Assembly: GCF_009765215.1 (NCBI RefSeq)
Contig: NZ_VLNV01000009.1
Coordinates: 1 to 64,000 of the forward strand
Length of the DNA: 64,000 bases
Reading direction: 5' to 3'
From: Lysobacter prati
GTDB taxonomy: Bacteria > Pseudomonadota > Gammaproteobacteria > Xanthomonadales > Xanthomonadaceae
A program made the position numbers and the translations under genes. Under the pieces are notes generated by a model, which saw only the letters and a program-made list of their open reading frames with translations, had not been told where the DNA came from and searched no databases. Shown piece by piece: positions 7,890-15,195 of this stretch (the stretch's first letter is position 1; every line of letters starts with the position of its first letter).

Positions 7890-8594
7890 TCAGTGGTGGC
7901 GCACCAGGATCACGGTGACGTTGTCCGAACCGCCGCCGTCGAGCGCGGCAGCCACCAGGGAATCCACGCACTCCTGCGCGCTGCAGTCGTCCTGCGCCAG
8001 CACGCGGGCGATGCCGCGGTCGTCGACTTCCTCGGTCAGGCCATCGCTGCACAGCAGCAGCTGCATGCCGGGCTTGAGTTCCCCGGTCATGGTCTCGACG
8101 TTCAGGTTGCGCGGGTCGGTCACGCCCAGCGCCTGGGTCACGACGTTGCGGTGCGGATGGCTGCGCGCCTGTTCATGGGTGATCGCACCGGTGGCGATCA
8201 GCTCCTGCACATAGCTGTGATCCTGCGACAGCTGCGCCAGGTGCCCTTCGCGCCACAGGTACACGCGACTGTCGCCGACCCAGGCCACTTCGAAGCGACT
8301 GCCGGCGATGCGCGCGGCGACCACGGTCGTGCCCATCGGCAGCGCGTCATTGCGGCGCTTGGAGGTGCGGATGATCTCTTCGTCGGCGATGCGGATGGCC
8401 TGCGCCAGCGGCGTGCCGTCGCGGATCTCGCGAACGATGGTCTCGCGCGCCAGTGCGCTGGCGACTTCGCCGTATTCGTGCCCGCCCATTCCGTCGGCGA
8501 CCAGCCACAGTCCCAGCTCGCCGTCACCGTAGTAGGTGTCTTCGTTGAGCTCGCGGCGCAGGCCGACGTGGGTGAGGTGTCCGAATTCGATCAT
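7890..8594 (-). CDS. PP2C-family serine/threonine phosphatase (Stp1-like)
   Basis: Metal-dependent phosphatase that would remove phosphate from Ser/Thr residues. It has 234 residues and is a single domain without a membrane helix. Motifs in order are RRELNEDTYYGD, LVADGMGGHEYGEVAS, the metal-site segment VAWVGDSRVYLWR, LLCSDGLTEEVDD and GGGSDNVTVILV. The start at 8594 (MIEFGHLTHVGL) matches relatives; the upstream extension does not. No kinase partner is encoded nearby, so its substrate is unknown. Stand-alone Stp1-type phosphatases often act on FHA-domain signalling or secretion systems elsewhere in the genome. Confidence 0.92.
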   Translation of the reverse strand: MIEFGHLTHVGLRRELNEDTYYGDGELGLWLVADGMGGHEYGEVASALARETIVREIRDGTPLAQAIRIADEEIIRTSKRRNDALPMGTTVVAARIAGSRFEVAWVGDSRVYLWREGHLAQLSQDHSYVQELIATGAITHEQARSHPHRNVVTQALGVTDPRNLNVETMTGELKPGMQLLLCSDGLTEEVDDRGIARVLAQDDCSAQECVDSLVAAALDGGGSDNVTVILVRHH

Positions 8595-8776
8595 GCGTCG
8601 ATCATGCCGGTCGCGGTCTCGGTGCTTGATGGCGGTTAACGGAATGATCGTGGCGGAGCGGCCGCGAGGCAAGGAGCAAACAGTCAGGTTGGCGCGACGG
8701 CGGCGGGGTGCCCCGGCTTTCGCCGTCAAAGGCCTCAAAACGCAAAACGCCCCACGAGGGGGCGTTGGCGTGAAAC

Positions 8777-8867
<91 letters not shown>

Positions 8868-8888
8868 GGTTGGTGCAGCGAGCCGGGA

Positions 8889-8917
8889 ATTCTACGGGGC
8901 TTGCGCGCCGGCGGCAA
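8889..8917 (-). promoter_or_regulatory. Promoter of tRNA-Ser (CGA)
   Basis: On the minus strand, -35 TTGCCG (8912-8917) and -10 TAGAAT (8889-8894) are separated by exactly 17 bases, about 22 bases before the tRNA 5' end. The same arrangement, with an identical -10, precedes the other tRNA-Ser at 15094-15122. Confidence 0.75.
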
Positions 8918-8979
8918 GCACCCGTGTGTGCCGCGACCGCCCGGCTACACTATTGTTCCCCTGAACGAACGGCGTCGTC

Positions 8980-9387
8980 ATGTCCGAAATCCTGGTCCCG
9001 GTGTCCTTTGGCGAACTGCTCGACAAGATCGCGATCCTGCAGATCAAGTCCGAGCGCATGAGCGATCCCGCCAAGCTGGCCAATGTCCGCAACGAGCTGT
9101 CCGCGCTGGAACAGACCTGGATGGCGCATCCGGCCGCCGGCAAGGACATCGCCCGCCTGCGCGCCGACCTGAAAGCGGTCAACGAGCGCCTGTGGGTGAT
9201 CGAGGACGACATCCGCATCAAGGAGAAGGCGCAGGCCTTCGATGACGAGTTCGTGCGCCTGGCCCGCAGCGTCTACTTCGAGAACGACGAGCGCGCGCGG
9301 ATCAAGAAGGACATCAACCTCGCATTGGGCTCGTCGTACGTCGAAGAGAAGTCGTACGAGGACTACAAGACCGGCGCTGCTCCCTAA
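8980..9387 (+). CDS. DUF6165 family protein
   Basis: A soluble 135-residue protein of unknown function, recognised as DUF6165. It is mostly helical and charged, with no signal peptide or membrane segment. The family start MSEILVPVSFGELLDKIAIL is present. It lies next to LPS core genes (heptosyltransferase, kdkA), and relatives are often found near cell-surface polysaccharide genes. A role there is inference only. A possible -10 (TACACT) lies 35 bases upstream of the ATG. Confidence 0.8.
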   Translation: MSEILVPVSFGELLDKIAILQIKSERMSDPAKLANVRNELSALEQTWMAHPAAGKDIARLRADLKAVNERLWVIEDDIRIKEKAQAFDDEFVRLARSVYFENDERARIKKDINLALGSSYVEEKSYEDYKTGAAP

Positions 9388-9405
9388 CGCCGGTCCTGCA
9401 CGATG

Positions 9406-9756
9406 TCAGGTGGCCAGTGCGTAGGCGGCCACCGCGAACGACAGCGCCGCCACCGTAGCGGCCACCGCCGCCACGATCTGGACCCGCACCAGGCGTTGCT
9501 CCTGCAGCGCCTGCCGCTGGCGCATCTCGACGATGGTGCGCTCCAGCTCCAGCGACGCCTGCTTGAGCGCCGTGAGGGTCATTTCCATTTCGGCGGCGAG
9601 GGTCTTGATCGCCTGGTGGTTCTGGTCGACCGCGTCCTGCAGTTCGCGGATCTGCTGCGGAATCTGGGTCGGCTCCTTGCCGCGGGTGAACATCGGCCTG
9701 GCTGCGCGGATCAGTTCCGGCAGCAGCGGTGCGACCACGGTGAACCAGGCGGCCAT
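9406..9756 (-). CDS. Small membrane protein with coiled coil, function unknown
   Basis: A 116-residue protein not recognised as a named family. The N-terminal part is hydrophobic and amphipathic (about 1-20). The central 30-90 is rich in Gln/Glu/Leu heptads and is likely a coiled coil. The last 25 residues form one strong membrane helix (VAAVAATVAALSFAVAAYAL). Its ATG shares one base with the TGA of the upstream heptosyltransferase gene (TGATG), so it is very likely co-translated with it. This suggests, but does not prove, a role in LPS assembly or in anchoring the transferase. Confidence 0.75.
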   Translation of the reverse strand: MAAWFTVVAPLLPELIRAARPMFTRGKEPTQIPQQIRELQDAVDQNHQAIKTLAAEMEMTLTALKQASLELERTIVEMRQRQALQEQRLVRVQIVAAVAATVAALSFAVAAYALAT

Positions 9757-10853
9757 CACGTCGTCTCCGTGCTTGCATTGGCCGCGAGCGGCGGCAGGTG
9801 GTCGGCGCAGTAGCGCTCGAATGCGGCGATCGCATCGTCGACCGTGACCAGGTCCATGACGCCGTCGTGCTCGATCTTGGTGCCCCAGCGCAACTCCACC
9901 GCGGGCTTGCCCAGGTACTTGCGCGCGGCGTCGTCGTAACGGTCGGCGCAGTAACGGCGGTCGCTATAGGGACCGCTGCGCGCCGGGTTGCTGGCCGCGT
10001 GCAGGCCCAGCACCTTGGTACCCATCGCGTTGGCGATGTGCATGGGGCCCGAGTCCGGTGTCACCAGCAACTGGCCGCGCTCGAGCAGCGCAGGCAATTG
10101 CTTGAGCGTGTCCTTGCCGACGAGGTCGAGCGCGGGCTGTTGCATCGCGGACAGGATCGCATCGCTGGTCTGCCGCTCCAGCTCGCTGCGACCGCCGCAC
10201 AGCACCACTCGCCAGCCGCGCGCGACGGCATGGTCGGCCAGCACGGCGTGCCGCTCCGGGCGCCAGTTGCGCAGGGCATGGCTGGAGCAGGGTGAAACCA
10301 GCATCGTGGGCTTGCCATCCTGCGGCCATTGCTCGCGCGCCCATTGCCGCGCCTCATCAGGCACCGGCAGGTCCCAGCGCACGCGGTCCTGATGCAGGCC
10401 GAGCGGCTCGCAGAAACTGCCGATCGCGTCGAGCACATGGATGCCCGGACGGTCGGGAATGCGTTCGTTGATAAACAAGCCATGCAGGTCTTTCGAACGC
10501 GAGCGGTCGTAGCCAATCCTGCGCTGTGCCGGGATGAAGGCCGACAGGAGGTTGGCGCGTGCGGCTACCTGCATCTGCAGCAATACGTCGAACCGGCGCT
10601 GCGCGCCGAGGCGCCGGCGCAGTTCACGATGCACGGCGCGCATGCCAGCCAGGCCGGTTTTCTTGTCGTACTCGACGAAGTCGACGCCGGGCAGGCCGGC
10701 CAGCAGGCGATGCTCACCCTTGCCGATGACCCAGGTCAGCGGCACCTGCGGCCACGCCGTTTGCAAGGTGCGCACCAGCGCCACGACATGGGTGACATCG
10801 CCCAATGCCGACAGGCGCAGCAGGCAGATCGACGCTGGGGCGGTGACCTTCAT
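9756..10853 (-). CDS. LPS heptosyltransferase-like glycosyltransferase family 9
   Basis: Transfers a sugar, probably heptose from ADP-heptose, to the Kdo-lipid A core at the inner face of the inner membrane. It has 365 residues with a GT-B fold. The N-terminal motif CLLRLSALGDVTHVVALV and the C-terminal donor-site segment VTPDSGPMHIANAMG with nearby ALRNWRPE are typical of WaaC/WaaF/RfaQ enzymes. The start at 10853 is chosen because upstream codons run into the divergent kdkA gene. It is divergent from kdkA and coupled to the small membrane protein. Which heptose it adds cannot be told from sequence alone. Confidence 0.9.
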   Translation of the reverse strand: MKVTAPASICLLRLSALGDVTHVVALVRTLQTAWPQVPLTWVIGKGEHRLLAGLPGVDFVEYDKKTGLAGMRAVHRELRRRLGAQRRFDVLLQMQVAARANLLSAFIPAQRRIGYDRSRSKDLHGLFINERIPDRPGIHVLDAIGSFCEPLGLHQDRVRWDLPVPDEARQWAREQWPQDGKPTMLVSPCSSHALRNWRPERHAVLADHAVARGWRVVLCGGRSELERQTSDAILSAMQQPALDLVGKDTLKQLPALLERGQLLVTPDSGPMHIANAMGTKVLGLHAASNPARSGPYSDRRYCADRYDDAARKYLGKPAVELRWGTKIEHDGVMDLVTVDDAIAAFERYCADHLPPLAANASTETT

Positions 10854-11012
10854 ACGCAGAACGTCCCGACCGAACCGGCAAACAGCGGGCCGGGCCGGGC
10901 CTGGCCGCGGGCAGATTCGTGCTTCACTGTCGCGTGGACAGAGGGCAGGGACGAACTGCATGCGACGCGTGAAGGCAGATTGCTGGGCACGTGAATTGCT
11001 AGACTCCGGGGA

Positions 11013-11762
11013 ATGACGGGGTTCGATGCTACCGAAGAGTTGACGCCGTTCCGCGACGACAGCGGATACGGAGCCATTCTGTTCGACCGAAACCGGGTGC
11101 GGCAAGCGAGCCCGGAGTGGTTCGTACCGTCGTTCTGGGAACAGCGCGCACGCCCGGTCGAGAGCGGTGGACGCGGTGGCGCCTGGTTCGTCGACGCGCC
11201 GTTCGGCCCGGCGCTGTTGCGGCGATACCTGCGCGGCGGCATGGCCGCGCGCGTCAGCCGCGACCGCTACTGGTGGCAGGGTGCGGGCAGCACGCGCAGC
11301 TTCGCCGAGTTCCGCCTGACCCGCACGATGGCCGAGAAGGGCGTGCCGGTGCCGCGTCCGATCGCCGCCTGCTACCGCCGCGACGGCATGTTCTACCGCG
11401 CCGCGATCCTGCTCGAGCGCCTGGATGACGTGCGCAGCCTGGCCGACCGGGCCGCGGTCGCCGGCGACGGTGCTCCCTGGGAAGAGGCCGGCCGGCTGAT
11501 CGCGCGCGCGCATCGCGCCGGGCTCGACCATGCCGACCTCAATGCCCACAACCTTTTGTTCACCACCACCGGTAGAGGCTGGATCATCGACCTCGATCGC
11601 GGCTGCATGCGCATTCCCGCCACCGGCTGGCGCGAACGCAATCTCGCCCGCCTCAAGAGGTCGCTGCTGAAGCTGCGCGGCAACCGCAGCGTTGAAGAGG
11701 TCGAACGCGATTTCGGCCGCCTGCGCGAGGCCTACGATCGCGCCTGGGACCGAGGCTACTGA
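11013..11762 (+). CDS. kdkA: 3-deoxy-D-manno-octulosonic acid (Kdo) kinase
   Basis: Phosphorylates the Kdo residue of the LPS inner core with ATP, a step used by bacteria with a single phosphorylated Kdo. It has 249 residues with a protein-kinase-like fold. The catalytic loop [11 protein letters not shown] (about 168-178) and the metal-binding DLDRG (about 188-192) are visible. A basic segment [17 protein letters not shown] lies in the N-lobe, as in KdkA. It is divergent from the heptosyltransferase gene and is followed after 2 bases by the MBL-fold gene. Confidence 0.93.
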   Translation: MTGFDATEELTPFRDDSGYGAILFDRNRVRQASPEWFVPSFWEQRARPVESGGRGGAWFVDAPFGPALLRRYLRGGMAARVSRDRYWWQGAGSTRSFAEFRLTRTMAEKGVPVPRPIAACYRRDGMFYRAAILLERLDDVRSLADRAAVAGDGAPWEEAGRLIARAHRAGLDHADLNAHNLLFTTTGRGWIIDLDRGCMRIPATGWRERNLARLKRSLLKLRGNRSVEEVERDFGRLREAYDRAWDRGY

Positions 11763-11764
11763 GC

Positions 11765-12535
11765 ATGGCCGTACCGAACAAAAGCTGGCAACTGCGCCTG
11801 CACGGAGTCGGCAATGCGTCAGCGGTCGAGCTCGGCTCGGCGATGGCGACCATCGAGCGCAATGGCGTGCCGTGGCTGACCATCGACTGCGGCGGCGAAG
11901 GCCTGACCGCGTACCAGGCCTATTACGGCGACGCGCCGCGGGCGCTGTACATCACCCATACCCACCTCGATCATGTCGCCGGTTTCGAGCGCCTGTTCGT
12001 GTCCAGCTACTTCGACCCGGACCGCCGTGGCCGTATCCGTCTGTATGTGCCGGCAACGGTGCTGCCGCTGCTGCACCAGCGCGTCGGCGACTACCCCAAT
12101 GCACTGGCCGAGGGCGGGGTGAATTTCTGGGATGCCTTCCAGGTCATTCCCGTGGGTGGCTCGTTCTGGCACGACGGCGTTCGGCTGGAAGTGTTCCCCA
12201 CGCGCCATCACTGGCCCGAGACCGCCTACGGCCTGCGCTTGCACGGCAGCGTGGTGTGGACCGGCGACACCCGCCCGATCCCGGAGATGCTGGCGCGCTA
12301 CGCCGATGCCGGTGAACTGATCGCCCACGACTGCGCGCTGCAGGGCAATCCCTCGCACAGCGGCATCGAGGATCTCGAGCGCGAGTACCCGCCGGCATTG
12401 CTCGACCGCTGCCTGCTGTATCACTACGGCAACCGCGAGGAAGGCGAGGTCCTCGCCGCGCGCGGTTACCGGGTTGCCCATCCCGGCCAGGTCGTGGCAC
12501 TGGCCGAGCCGACGGCGATGCAGGTGGAGGCGTGA
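11765..12535 (+). CDS. MBL-fold metallo-hydrolase
   Basis: A metallo-beta-lactamase-fold hydrolase of 256 residues with metal-binding motif THTHLDH (about 60-66), a later FPTRHHW histidine pair, TGDTRP and AHDCAL. The arrangement resembles RNase Z/PhnP-type phosphodiesterases, but no tRNA-processing exosite is evident and the substrate is unknown. It starts 2 bases after the kdkA stop and its TGA overlaps the moaA ATG (TGATG). The gene therefore joins an LPS gene and the molybdopterin genes into one run. Confidence 0.86.
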   Translation: MAVPNKSWQLRLHGVGNASAVELGSAMATIERNGVPWLTIDCGGEGLTAYQAYYGDAPRALYITHTHLDHVAGFERLFVSSYFDPDRRGRIRLYVPATVLPLLHQRVGDYPNALAEGGVNFWDAFQVIPVGGSFWHDGVRLEVFPTRHHWPETAYGLRLHGSVVWTGDTRPIPEMLARYADAGELIAHDCALQGNPSHSGIEDLEREYPPALLDRCLLYHYGNREEGEVLAARGYRVAHPGQVVALAEPTAMQVEA

Positions 12536-13557
12536 TGAGCGCCGTGCCGGCCCCCTCGCCGTTGCCGCTCGATCTGCGCGGGCGACCGCTGCGCGACCTG
12601 CGCCTGTCGGTGATCGAGGCGTGCAACTTCCGTTGCCCGTACTGCATGCCGGCCGATCGCGTGCCGGACGATTACGGCTTCGACTCGGCATCGCGCCTGT
12701 CCTTCGATGAGATCGAGACGCTGGTGCGCGGATGCGTCGCGCTGGGCGTCAGCAAGCTGCGCCTGACCGGCGGCGAACCGCTGCTGCGCAAGCGCTTGCC
12801 GCTGCTGGTGGAGCGGCTTGCGGCCATCGACGGCTTGGACGACATCGCGTTGACCACCAACGGTTCGCTGCTGGCCGCGCAGGCGCGAGCGTTGCGCGAT
12901 GCCGGCCTGCGCCGGATCACCGTCAGCCTGGATGCGCTCGATCCGCAGCGATTCAGCCAGATGACCGGTGGACGCGGCGACATCGCCGACGTACTGGCGG
13001 GTATCGAGGCAGCACAAGCGGCAGGATTTTCCTCGATCAAGCTCAACTGCGTCGTCGAGCGCGGCATCAACGACGACCAGGTGCTGCCGTTGCTCGAGCA
13101 CTTCCGCGGCAGTGGCCACGTTCTGCGCTTCATCGAGTACATGGACGTGGGTACCTGCAACGGCTGGGTTCGCGATCGCGTCGTGCCCTCGGCCGAGTTG
13201 CGCGATCGCATCGCCGAGCGCTGGCCATTGCGCGCGCTGGAGGCGAACTACCGTGGTGAGGTGGCCTCGCGTTACGCGTTTGCCGATGGCCAGGGCGAGG
13301 TCGGATTCGTCAGCTCGGTCAGCGAACCGTTCTGCGGCGACTGCCATCGCGCCCGTGTGTCGGCCGACGGCAAGCTTTACACCTGCCTGTTCGCCGGCGA
13401 CGGCCACGACCTGGGGCCGGCGTTGGCGCAGGGCGAGTCAGCGTTGCGTGATCGCGTGGCCACGTTGTGGACCCACCGCGGCGACCGTTACAGCGAGCTG
13501 CGTGGCGCCCGCGGCGCATCGCGCCGACATGTCGAGATGTATCTCATCGGCGGTTGA
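12535..13557 (+). CDS. moaA: GTP 3',8-cyclase MoaA (molybdenum cofactor synthesis)
   Basis: Radical SAM enzyme for the first step of molybdopterin synthesis, GTP to (8S)-3',8-cyclo-7,8-dihydro-GTP. The N-terminal [4Fe-4S] cluster is bound by Cys30, Cys34 and Cys37 (CNFRCPYC). The C-terminal cluster uses Cys267, Cys270 and Cys284 (C-x2-C-x13-C), which binds GTP. The essential C-terminal Gly-Gly is present. It has 340 residues. GTG 12532 is an alternative start; ATG 12535 overlaps the upstream TGA by one base. It heads moaA-moaC-moaD-moaE. Confidence 0.97.
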   Translation: MSAVPAPSPLPLDLRGRPLRDLRLSVIEACNFRCPYCMPADRVPDDYGFDSASRLSFDEIETLVRGCVALGVSKLRLTGGEPLLRKRLPLLVERLAAIDGLDDIALTTNGSLLAAQARALRDAGLRRITVSLDALDPQRFSQMTGGRGDIADVLAGIEAAQAAGFSSIKLNCVVERGINDDQVLPLLEHFRGSGHVLRFIEYMDVGTCNGWVRDRVVPSAELRDRIAERWPLRALEANYRGEVASRYAFADGQGEVGFVSSVSEPFCGDCHRARVSADGKLYTCLFAGDGHDLGPALAQGESALRDRVATLWTHRGDRYSELRGARGASRRHVEMYLIGG

Positions 13558-14058
13558 ATGAAATCCCCCAGGAAGTCCACGGCAAAGCAGCTCACCCACA
13601 TCGACCCGGACGGCCGTCCGGCGATGGTCGACGTCTCCGCCAAGGCAGTGACCGCGCGCGAGGCGCGGGCCGAATGCAAGGTGCGCTTTCCCGCTCCGGT
13701 GGCGGCGCAGCTGCGCGCTTCGGGGTTGAAGAGCGCCAAGGGCGGCATCGTCGACACCGCGATCATCGCCGGCACGATGGCGGTCAAGCGCACGCACGAG
13801 TTGATCCCGTTCTGCCATCCGTTGCCGATCGACGGCTGTCGCATCGCCATCGACTGGGATGGCGCGACGACGCTGCGTATCGAATGCGCCGTGCGCACGA
13901 CGCATCGCACAGGCGTGGAGATGGAAGCGCTGACCGGCGCGACCGTGGCGGCGCTGACCGTGTATGACATGTGCAAGGCGTTGTCGCATTCGATCGTGCT
14001 GGGTCCGGCACGCGTGCTGGGAAAGCGCGGCGGCCGCCACGACTTTGGAGCGACCTGA
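13558..14058 (+). CDS. moaC: Cyclic pyranopterin monophosphate synthase MoaC
   Basis: Converts the MoaA product to cyclic pyranopterin monophosphate. It has 166 residues; active-site features visible are [30 protein letters not shown], the EMEALTGA helix and the C-terminal KRGGRHDF loop. The ATG follows the moaA stop with no spacer, and its own TGA overlaps the moaD ATG by one base. The extension of about 10 residues at the N terminus is Lys/Ser-rich and variable in the family. Confidence 0.97.
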   Translation: MKSPRKSTAKQLTHIDPDGRPAMVDVSAKAVTAREARAECKVRFPAPVAAQLRASGLKSAKGGIVDTAIIAGTMAVKRTHELIPFCHPLPIDGCRIAIDWDGATTLRIECAVRTTHRTGVEMEALTGATVAALTVYDMCKALSHSIVLGPARVLGKRGGRHDFGAT

Positions 14059-14297
14059 TGGCCCTGGCCACCGTCCTGTATTTCGCCAGCCTGCGTGACG
14101 CCGCTGGCGTCGCCAGCGAGCCGGTAGACGCCGATGGCGACCTGCGCGGTCTTTACGACCGGTTGCGCGCACGCCACGGTTTCGCCTTGCCGAGCGAGCG
14201 TTTGCGTGTCGCCGTCGATGGCGAGTTCGCGCGCTGGGACCAGCCGGTCCGAGCCGGCAGCGAGATTGCCTTCATCCCGCCTGTCAGCGGCGGCTGA
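14058..14297 (+). CDS. moaD: Molybdopterin synthase small subunit MoaD
   Basis: Ubiquitin-like sulfur carrier. Its C-terminal Gly-Gly (PVSGG) is adenylated and thiocarboxylated, and gives sulfur to cyclic pyranopterin in the MoaD2-MoaE2 complex. It has 79 residues, the usual length. The start at 14058 overlaps the moaC stop (TGATG). The beta-grasp start ATVLYFASLRDAAG is typical. Confidence 0.96.
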   Translation: MALATVLYFASLRDAAGVASEPVDADGDLRGLYDRLRARHGFALPSERLRVAVDGEFARWDQPVRAGSEIAFIPPVSGG

Positions 14298-14318
14298 AAC
14301 CCCCACAGCAGTAACGAC

Positions 14319-14744
14319 ATGACCAAGCATTTCAGCCTTTCCGATACTCCCTTCGACACCGCCAGCGAGCGTGCGCAACTGCTCGATGATCGCGTTGGCG
14401 GCTTTGCCAGCTTTGAGGGCTGGGTGCGCGACCACAACGACGGCCGTGCCGTGCACGGACTGCGTTATGAGGCCTACGCCGCACTGGCCGAAGCCGAAGG
14501 CGAGCGCGTATTGGCCGAGGCGCTGTCGAAGTTCGACATCCTCGATGCGCGCTGCGTGCACCGCGTCGGCGACCTGGCGATCGGTGAACTGGCGGTATGG
14601 GTGGGCGTCAGCGCCGCCCATCGCGATGCGGCCTTCGCCGCCTGCCGGTTCGTGATCGACGAGGTCAAGTCGCGCGTGCCGATCTGGAAGCACGAGCGCT
14701 ATGTCGACGGCGACGCCGGCTGGCTGCACCCGCAACAGTCGTAA
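14319..14744 (+). CDS. moaE: Molybdopterin synthase catalytic subunit MoaE
   Basis: Large subunit of molybdopterin synthase, which turns cyclic pyranopterin monophosphate into the dithiolene of molybdopterin with MoaD. It has 141 residues; motifs include FEGWVRDHNDGR, LRYEAY, HRVGDLAIGELAVWVGVSAAHR and the active-site Lys segment VKSRVPIWKHERY. It lies 21 bases after moaD and ends the cluster. The later pathway genes (mog/moaB, moeA, mobA) are not in this window. Confidence 0.97.
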   Translation: MTKHFSLSDTPFDTASERAQLLDDRVGGFASFEGWVRDHNDGRAVHGLRYEAYAALAEAEGERVLAEALSKFDILDARCVHRVGDLAIGELAVWVGVSAAHRDAAFAACRFVIDEVKSRVPIWKHERYVDGDAGWLHPQQS

Positions 14745-14770
14745 AGGGGCGCCACGCCGCAAAAGGCGAT

Positions 14771-14873
14771 GGCCCCGCCGGCTGACCTCGGCACCCGCAT
14801 CAGTCAATACCGTTGCTGCCTTCCGGCCCTGGCGGAGTTTTCGACCTAGCGTCGCGAGGGGCCGACGGGGCCA
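14771..14873 (-). ncRNA. ffs: Signal recognition particle 4.5S RNA (small bacterial type)
   Basis: On the minus strand the conserved SRP domain IV apex GGCCGGAAGGCAGCAACGG is present (complement of about 14812-14830). It is flanked by helices whose ends pair, GGCCCCG with CGGGGCC. The length of about 100 nt fits the small proteobacterial form, which binds Ffh for co-translational targeting. The exact ends are estimated from the terminal pairing. Confidence 0.92.
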
Positions 14874-14890
14874 CCATAGAGACTTTCATC

Positions 14891-14919
14891 AAAAGCCCCG
14901 CGTTGGCGGCGGGGCTTTT
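14891..14919 (-). terminator. Terminator between tRNA-Ser and SRP RNA genes
   Basis: An 11-bp perfect stem AAAAGCCCCGC/GCGGGGCTTTT (14891-14901 with 14909-14919). It lies just after the 3' end of tRNA-Ser on the minus strand and directly upstream of the SRP RNA gene. It ends the tRNA transcript. The symmetric A/T flanks would also allow rightward activity. Confidence 0.75.
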
Positions 14920-14941
14920 CCCACACTTACGGATTTGAAGC

Positions 14942-15034
14942 TGGCGGAGAGAGGGGGATTCGAACCCCCGAAGCGCGGTTTAGACGCTTACACACTTTCC
15001 AGGCGTGCTCCTTCAACCACTCGGACACCTCTCC
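14942..15034 (-). tRNA. tRNA-Ser (GGA)
   Basis: A 93-nt type-II tRNA with a long variable arm. The acceptor strands GGAGAGG and CCTCTCC pair, and the anticodon GGA is at the complement of 14998-15000. It has the T arm GGTTCGAATCC and an encoded CCA. It reads UCC and UCU codons. Confidence 0.97.
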
Positions 15035-15093
15035 GCACCTGAACTTGCTTCATCCCCTGAACGCGGCATCCAGCCGTTTTGCAGGGGTCGCAG

Positions 15094-15122
15094 ATTCTAG
15101 CCGTCGCCGGCCCGCGGGACAA
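15094..15122 (-). promoter_or_regulatory. Promoter of tRNA-Ser (GGA)
   Basis: On the minus strand, -35 TTGTCC (15117-15122) and -10 TAGAAT (15094-15099) are separated by exactly 17 bases. A GC-rich discriminator (CTGCGACCCC) follows, as is usual for stringently controlled stable-RNA promoters. The expected start leaves a leader of about 50 bases before the tRNA. Confidence 0.72.
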
Positions 15123-15195
15123 GCGCGACCCTCAGCGAAGTGCCCGGCGCGCCGCCAGTCGCGGTGCGCGCGACTGGGCATGGCAGAATGTGGCC

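Noticed and set aside
9756-11549. A 597-codon frame extending the heptosyltransferase at its N-terminus
   Set aside because: The extension overlaps the divergent kdkA gene and has no recognisable domain. The family start motif lies at 10853.
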